Shown piece after piece: positions 59,844 to 64,000 of a DNA stretch of 64,000 nucleotides (position 1 is its first letter; each line of letters begins with the position of its first letter). This DNA is from Clostridiales bacterium Firm_13. Its GTDB lineage: Bacteria; Bacillota; Clostridia; Saccharofermentanales; Saccharofermentanaceae. The translations under genes and the position numbers were made by a program. The notes beneath the pieces are model-generated. The model had not been told where the DNA came from and did no database searches. It worked only from the letters and a program-made list of their open reading frames with translations. The DNA lies in assembly GCA_001603035.1 (NCBI GenBank), contig LVAS01000063.1, positions 62,001 through 126,000 of the forward strand. The letters run 5' to 3'.

Positions 59844-61880
59844 GTGAATAGAAAAAATAGGTTTATCGCATTCATAACAGCAATTTCAATATTTGTATTG
59901 ATTTCAATGCCTGTTTTTGCTTCTGCGTCCCTTACTCTGTCTGTTTCAGGAAAAACGGAAGTTGGTTCAACAATTGTAATTTCTGTTGTTCTAAACTCTT
60001 CCGATGTAGATTCCTATACAGGTTTTCAGGGATCCTTCGCATATGATTCGAATGCTCTTACCCTTGTTAAAGTCGAAGCCGGAAATTACGCTAAGAATAA
60101 TTTTACTCAGGATGGAAATAGTTTTTTGGATTATCAGGCAACTGTCCCAAACGGAGCGAAAATTATTAATTTGACTTTCTCGTGCAATGCAGCAGCAACC
60201 GCGAATGTCAGTTGTACAATTGATAAACTCGATAATAATGGAGTTTCTGCCGGATCCGCGTCCGGATCTACATCCGTCACAATTACAACTCCGGTTCCCA
60301 AATCTTCCAACTCGAATCTATCGAGCCTTCTCATATCACCCGGTACGCTTTCTCCCGCATTTTCGAAGTCCGTCACTTCCTATACGGCAAGTGTACCTGC
60401 AACGCAGAGCAAAATAACAGTCAGTGCGACACCGGAAGACGGTAAGTCGAGCGTAACGCTAAACGGTGTTCAGAATAAGCTTTCTTCGGGTGCCAACACG
60501 GTTAAAATTACCGTGAAAGCCGAAGACGGCTCCACGAAAGTCTATTCCATTGTCGTGACGCGAGAATCCGGTCCGACATCCACGCCGACGCCGACACCGC
60601 AGCCTTTACCCTTGATGACGTACGGCGGTTCCGACTATACGATTCTTCAACCGAGTGCGGGGGATTCGATTCCCGACGGATTTACGGCAACGACTGTCAC
60701 GTATAAGGGGGTCGCCATTCCTGCGGTCACAAAAAGTTTGGGAACATCTGTTGATCCGGTTGTGACGTATCTTGTTTTGCTTTCAGGCGATGCCGGAAAT
60801 GCCTTCTATGTATACCGCCCCGAGACCGAAAGCTGTTACCCCTATACCGTTCTTACTCTGCCGATCTCGAGTTACCAAGCGTTAAATGCTGAATCGACAG
60901 GGGGGATTCCCTCCGGTTACGAACTCTTTTCCTATACGTTAAACGGAGTTCCTGTCGATGCGTATCGATTGATCAGCCAACCGGATAATCCCCAGATTCT
61001 TCTTTTCTTGATGGATGTGAACGGAATCTCCGGATTCTATTCCTATGATTCGCAGACCGGACTACTTATGCCGTATCGCGGCGCGGTTACACTTGTCACA
61101 CCGACTCCCACACCTTCTCCGAGCCCTTCTGCGGCAATCTCCGATTCCGAGAAACCCACCGTGACGGATCAACCGATCCCTGGCGACAACCCCAAAGGCA
61201 ATCATCTGACCATTGCCTCTCTCACTGATTTTACGGATCCAATTGTATCGGCCGCATATTTGTTTTTTATTCTTTTCGTTCTCTTTCTGGTTCTAACGAT
61301 TATCTATCGCGTTAAATACAGAAAAATTGTCGAGGAGCGGGAAGAGTATGAAGAAGAGGAGGAAAGGCAGGTTACCGATCTAAATCGAGCGACAGAAGAG
61401 CCGATTCGAAGAACGGAATCTTCATATACCTCCTTTGTCGATCCTGATCTTTACCACGAGGAACCGCTTTCGCAGTCGGAAATAATCCCGGATGTACCGG
61501 ATTTACATCCGGATAAATCTCGAAGCAATCCTGCCGCGACGTCTCCGTTCGTGGCAAAAATGGAAACGATACGCCCGCAATTCGATTTTCCTGACGTCAC
61601 AAGACACGGGGATTCCAATGACGTTTTGGCGTCGGAATCGGCAAAACAAATCGTGCCTCAATCAAACATGACTGTCGCTGAACACGATAAGCTGAACCGC
61701 GATGAGAATCAGCAGAGAATTCCGGTGCGCCTGCAGATGGAATTGGATGAAGAACGTAAAAGAAATCGAGTTTCCGATCAAGAAAACTCGATTGACAGCA
61801 GGGACACCATGAAAAAGGAAGAGACATCGGCCCGCCCGAAGCCGATTGACCCGGACCAAGACCCGGACGACGGCGATTAA
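59844..61880 (+). CDS. Membrane-anchored cohesin-domain scaffold protein
   Basis: A 678-residue protein starting at GTG 59844 after AAGGAG. Order: signal peptide (1-27), cohesin-like domain (28-147; LTLSVSGKTEVGSTIVISVVL, YTGFQGSFAYDSNALTLVKVE, GAKIINLTFSC), cadherin-like beta-sandwich (158-241; SNLSSLLISPGTLSPAFS, VYSIVVTRE), Thr/Pro linker, an unrecognised domain (about 255-415), a second Pro/Ser linker, one transmembrane helix (468-490; AYLFFILFVLFLVLTIIYRV) and a 185-residue cytoplasmic tail rich in Glu, Asp and Arg. One cohesin on a membrane anchor, next to one dockerin enzyme, makes a minimal scaffold-client pair. The acidic tail suggests an intracellular partner. It ends with a four-base overlap with the converging nadE gene. 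Confidence 0.85.
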   Translation: MNRKNRFIAFITAISIFVLISMPVFASASLTLSVSGKTEVGSTIVISVVLNSSDVDSYTGFQGSFAYDSNALTLVKVEAGNYAKNNFTQDGNSFLDYQATVPNGAKIINLTFSCNAAATANVSCTIDKLDNNGVSAGSASGSTSVTITTPVPKSSNSNLSSLLISPGTLSPAFSKSVTSYTASVPATQSKITVSATPEDGKSSVTLNGVQNKLSSGANTVKITVKAEDGSTKVYSIVVTRESGPTSTPTPTPQPLPLMTYGGSDYTILQPSAGDSIPDGFTATTVTYKGVAIPAVTKSLGTSVDPVVTYLVLLSGDAGNAFYVYRPETESCYPYTVLTLPISSYQALNAESTGGIPSGYELFSYTLNGVPVDAYRLISQPDNPQILLFLMDVNGISGFYSYDSQTGLLMPYRGAVTLVTPTPTPSPSPSAAISDSEKPTVTDQPIPGDNPKGNHLTIASLTDFTDPIVSAAYLFFILFVLFLVLTIIYRVKYRKIVEEREEYEEEEERQVTDLNRATEEPIRRTESSYTSFVDPDLYHEEPLSQSEIIPDVPDLHPDKSRSNPAATSPFVAKMETIRPQFDFPDVTRHGDSNDVLASESAKQIVPQSNMTVAEHDKLNRDENQQRIPVRLQMELDEERKRNRVSDQENSIDSRDTMKKEETSARPKPIDPDQDPDDGD

Positions 61881-63793
61881 TTTGCTTTATGGCGATCAAG
61901 CCATATCTTTACCGAAGCGTCGCTCGGCATACGCCAATCTGCCCTGGGTGAAAGCGTGACAGATCCTACTTTCGGTCCATCCGGAAGACAAGACCTCTTA
62001 AATTGCTGCGCAAAAAACCGCTTCAGAAATACGGTCAACCATTTCTCAATCGTTTCGTCGTCATACGTGCCGGTAAAGGCGATCCGTGCGAGAAGAAAAA
62101 TCTTCTCCGGCGGGAATCCGAGGCGCATAAAATAGTACAAGAAAAAATCATGAAGAACGTAAGGCCCGACAAGATCTTCCGTAACCTGCGTGATCTGATC
62201 GTTCTTGTGCGGAAGCAGTTCCGGGCTTACCGGGGTTTCGAGAATATCCTTCAGAATACCAGAAATTGTATCGGAAGTGCTCGAAGCGGCGTAGGAAATT
62301 AGATATCGTACCAGAGTCTTCGGAATCGAACTGTTTACGGCATACATCGACATATGGTCTCCGTTATACGTAGCCCAACCGAGCGCCAATTCCGAGAGGT
62401 CGCCGGTGCCGATTACAAGCGCGTTGCATTGATTTGCCAAATCCATAAGTATTTGCGTTCGTTCTCGCGCCTGACTGTTCTCGTAGACAACATCGAGAAC
62501 GTGGGGATCTTGTCGTATATCACGAAAATGCTGATGCACAGCAGCTTCAATCGAAATCTCCAGAAAGGACGTACCGTAGGCGGCCGCCAACTGGCAAGCA
62601 TTGTCGTATGTCCGACTTGTCGTTCCAAATCCCGGCATCGTAACGGCGTGTATTCCTGTCAAGGGAAGATCAAGAAGAGCAAACGCACGTATACAGACAA
62701 GATAGGCGAGTGTGGAATCAAGCCCGCCGGACATACCGATTACGACGTTTCGTATACCGGTATGACTAAGACGCGTGGCAAGTCCCGTCGCTTGTATCGA
62801 CAGAATCTCTTCGCAGCGTCTTTCTCGCTCCGTCAAGTCGGACGGAACAAACGGATAGGGGTCTACCGAGCGTAAAAGGGTCGACGGTCGTGTACTTAAC
62901 GAAAAGACATGCCGAACATAATGCGCATCTTCGGAGGAGGACAGAGGATATGTCGTCTGTCGGATTCGCTCTTGCGTAAGGATATCGCCGTCCAGGTCCT
63001 GCAGAATCATTTCGGAAGAGAAAAGGCGAGACTCGGAAAGAACTTTCCCGTTCTCGGCAATTAAATTGTGCCCTGCAAATACCATGTCCGTCGTGGATTC
63101 GCCGAAACCGGCATCCGCGTATATATATCCGCAAATGCAACGGGCGGATAAAGAGGAGACGAGCGTTCTTCGGTAAGATGCTTTGGCGATCGTCTCGTCA
63201 CTTGCGGATAAATTTGCAATGACCGTCGCGCCGGCAACGGTATGGCGTACTGAAGGCGGTGAAGGGACCCAGAGATCCTCACAAATCTCGACGGCTAAGC
63301 GCAATCCGGGTATTTCGGAACAAATGAAAAGTTGATCGGTTCCCAGCTCATATTCGATTCCGCGAAGAATGACTTTGCGCGATCGGGAACCTGGCGCAAA
63401 ATGCCGCCTCTCATAGAATTCTCCGTAATTGGGTAAGTGCGATTTCGGGACAAATCCCAAGACTTGTCCGCCGGTGAAGACGGCAGCACAATTATAAAGC
63501 TTGTTATCCGCTTCGATCGGAAGACCGACAATCGAAAGAATCGGGAGATTGCGCGTGGAATCGACAAGCGAGAAGAGAGCGTCCAACGCACTTTCACGAA
63601 GCGCTCTTTGAAAAAACAGATCGCCGCATGTATATCCCGTCAGAGACAACTCCGGAAAGACGAGAAGACTGACCCCTCGCTCAGACGCTTCAACAATGCA
63701 TTTTTCGATCTCTTTGGCATTCATTACCGGATCGGCAACGGCAAGTTTGGGCGTTGAAGCAGCGACTCGAAAATATCCTTGGATCATATACAC
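61877..63793 (-). CDS. nadE: Glutamine-dependent NAD+ synthetase
   Basis: A 638-residue two-domain enzyme making NAD from nicotinate adenine dinucleotide, ATP and glutamine. The N-terminal amidase domain (about 1-275) has LLVFPELSLTGYTCGDLFF, PNYGEFYERRHFAPG and VEICEDLWVPSPP, covering the nitrilase-type Glu-Lys-Cys triad. The C-terminal synthetase domain has the P-loop GMSGGLDSTLAYLV, TMPGFGTTSRTYDNA, IGTGDLSELALGWATYNGDHMSMYAVN. I kept the GTG at 63793, which has GGCGGA five bases upstream; ATG 63787 is the alternative. The gene converges on the cohesin gene with a four-base overlap. Confidence 0.95.
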   Translation of the reverse strand: MYMIQGYFRVAASTPKLAVADPVMNAKEIEKCIVEASERGVSLLVFPELSLTGYTCGDLFFQRALRESALDALFSLVDSTRNLPILSIVGLPIEADNKLYNCAAVFTGGQVLGFVPKSHLPNYGEFYERRHFAPGSRSRKVILRGIEYELGTDQLFICSEIPGLRLAVEICEDLWVPSPPSVRHTVAGATVIANLSASDETIAKASYRRTLVSSLSARCICGYIYADAGFGESTTDMVFAGHNLIAENGKVLSESRLFSSEMILQDLDGDILTQERIRQTTYPLSSSEDAHYVRHVFSLSTRPSTLLRSVDPYPFVPSDLTERERRCEEILSIQATGLATRLSHTGIRNVVIGMSGGLDSTLAYLVCIRAFALLDLPLTGIHAVTMPGFGTTSRTYDNACQLAAAYGTSFLEISIEAAVHQHFRDIRQDPHVLDVVYENSQARERTQILMDLANQCNALVIGTGDLSELALGWATYNGDHMSMYAVNSSIPKTLVRYLISYAASSTSDTISGILKDILETPVSPELLPHKNDQITQVTEDLVGPYVLHDFFLYYFMRLGFPPEKIFLLARIAFTGTYDDETIEKWLTVFLKRFFAQQFKRSCLPDGPKVGSVTLSPRADWRMPSDASVKIWLDRHKAN

Positions 63794-63890
63794 TCAATTC
63801 CGCCAGAGACTGGCTTTCGATTTCCTAATAGAATTATACATCATTTCAATTTTACAAGAACATCGTAATGAGAGTCTCGATAACGGCTTA

Positions 63891-63899
63891 TGCTATAAT
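63891..63899 (+). promoter_or_regulatory. Extended -10 promoter for the last gene
   Basis: TGCTATAAT (63891-63899) is a full extended -10 element; the -35 region is not recognisable. It lies about 60 bases before the final partial gene and diverges from nadE. Confidence 0.5.
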
Positions 63900-63961
63900 T
63901 TCTTTGAAGGGTGGTGGTCCGACTGGAGAAGCTATTTTGCTTGACAAGAAAGGGACCCGTT

Positions 63962-64000
63962 ATGCGGCTCGAGACGGAACGTCTGCATTTGTCTGTACTA
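63962..64000 (+). CDS. Start of a GNAT-family acetyltransferase, cut by the window edge
   Basis: Only the first 13 codons are visible, reading MRLETERLHLSVL after GAAAGGGACC. LETERLxLR is the usual N-terminus of RimJ/RimL-type N-acetyltransferases. The rest lies outside the window, so this is a prediction from a short motif, ribosome binding site and an upstream -10 element. Confidence 0.6.
   Translation, partial: MRLETERLHLSVL

Noticed and set aside
57706-61880. A classical cellulosome locus
   Set aside because: Only one dockerin protein and one cohesin are present; no glycoside hydrolases, CBM scaffold or multiple cohesins are in the window, and the enzyme is a peptidoglycan-type glucosaminidase.
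1-64000. Insertion sequences, prophage, integrative elements or attachment sites
   Set aside because: No transposase, integrase, phage structural gene or flanking direct repeat was seen; the tRNA genes are not followed by partial tRNA copies.

Overview
The window is a dense stretch of bacterial chromosome. It has no gene-free stretch above 300 bases, and I saw no insertion sequence, prophage or CRISPR array. Gene content and order point to an anaerobic member of the Clostridia (Firmicutes): ruvC-ruvA-ruvB-queH, radC-mreC-mreD-mrdA, pheS-pheT, a yerC-like gene beside secA, Rqc2/FbpA, DUF815, TadE-like proteins, Na+-translocating decarboxylase subunits, PPi-type phosphofructokinase and strong AGGAGG ribosome binding sites. 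A PurM of the Bacteroidetes sequence type and a eukaryote-like NADP isocitrate dehydrogenase are less typical of the group. I cannot name a genus.

Layout. 1-2.2 kb: the 3' end of purM, tRNA-Lys(CTT), a tiny basic protein and an O-acetylhomoserine sulfhydrylase. 2.2-6.1 kb: a divergently regulated thiol/sulfur redox island (TlpA-like, CcdA-like, CoA-disulfide reductase with rhodanese domain, thioredoxin; an ArsR-type regulator opposite). 6.3-11.7 kb: a surface module with a Thr/Ser/Pro-rich lipoprotein, a 1233-residue thioester/Cna-B adhesin and a small membrane-anchored partner. 11.7-25.6 kb: housekeeping genes including a nucleoside phosphorylase, ruvCAB-queH, Rqc2, decarboxylase beta/gamma subunits, two tandem PRPP synthetase paralogues and engB. 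25.7-40.8 kb: comEC, holA, icd, a SEC-C protein, radC, mreCD, mrdA, a divergent methylglyoxal synthase homologue, an MBL hydrolase and pheST. 40.9-50.8 kb: an orphan TadE/TadG-like set, yerC-like, secA, a PNP-AhcY-deaminase operon and tRNA-Thr. 50.9-64 kb: a solute-binding lipoprotein, a GNAT-Ogt fusion, a flavin reductase, PPi-PFK, a diguanylate cyclase, three tRNAs, a dockerin-bearing glucosaminidase next to a membrane-anchored cohesin protein, NAD synthetase and the start of an acetyltransferase.

Four groups look functionally coherent. (1) The cohesin/dockerin pair suggests that a peptidoglycan hydrolase is docked on a membrane scaffold, a cellulosome-like interaction used for the cell's own wall; this is the strongest candidate for an undescribed system. 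(2) PNP, an AhcY with the adenine-contacting residues replaced, and a TM0936/MtaD-like deaminase form a plausible deamination-first (S-inosylhomocysteine) route for recycling SAH. (3) The redox island has a consensus promoter whose -10 box lies inside a palindrome, suited to control by the adjacent ArsR protein. (4) The Cna-B/thioester adhesin has a sorting signal without the Leu-Pro of LPXTG and shares an operon with a novel membrane protein.

All calls are made by reading the sequence. No database search, structure prediction or RNA folding was run.
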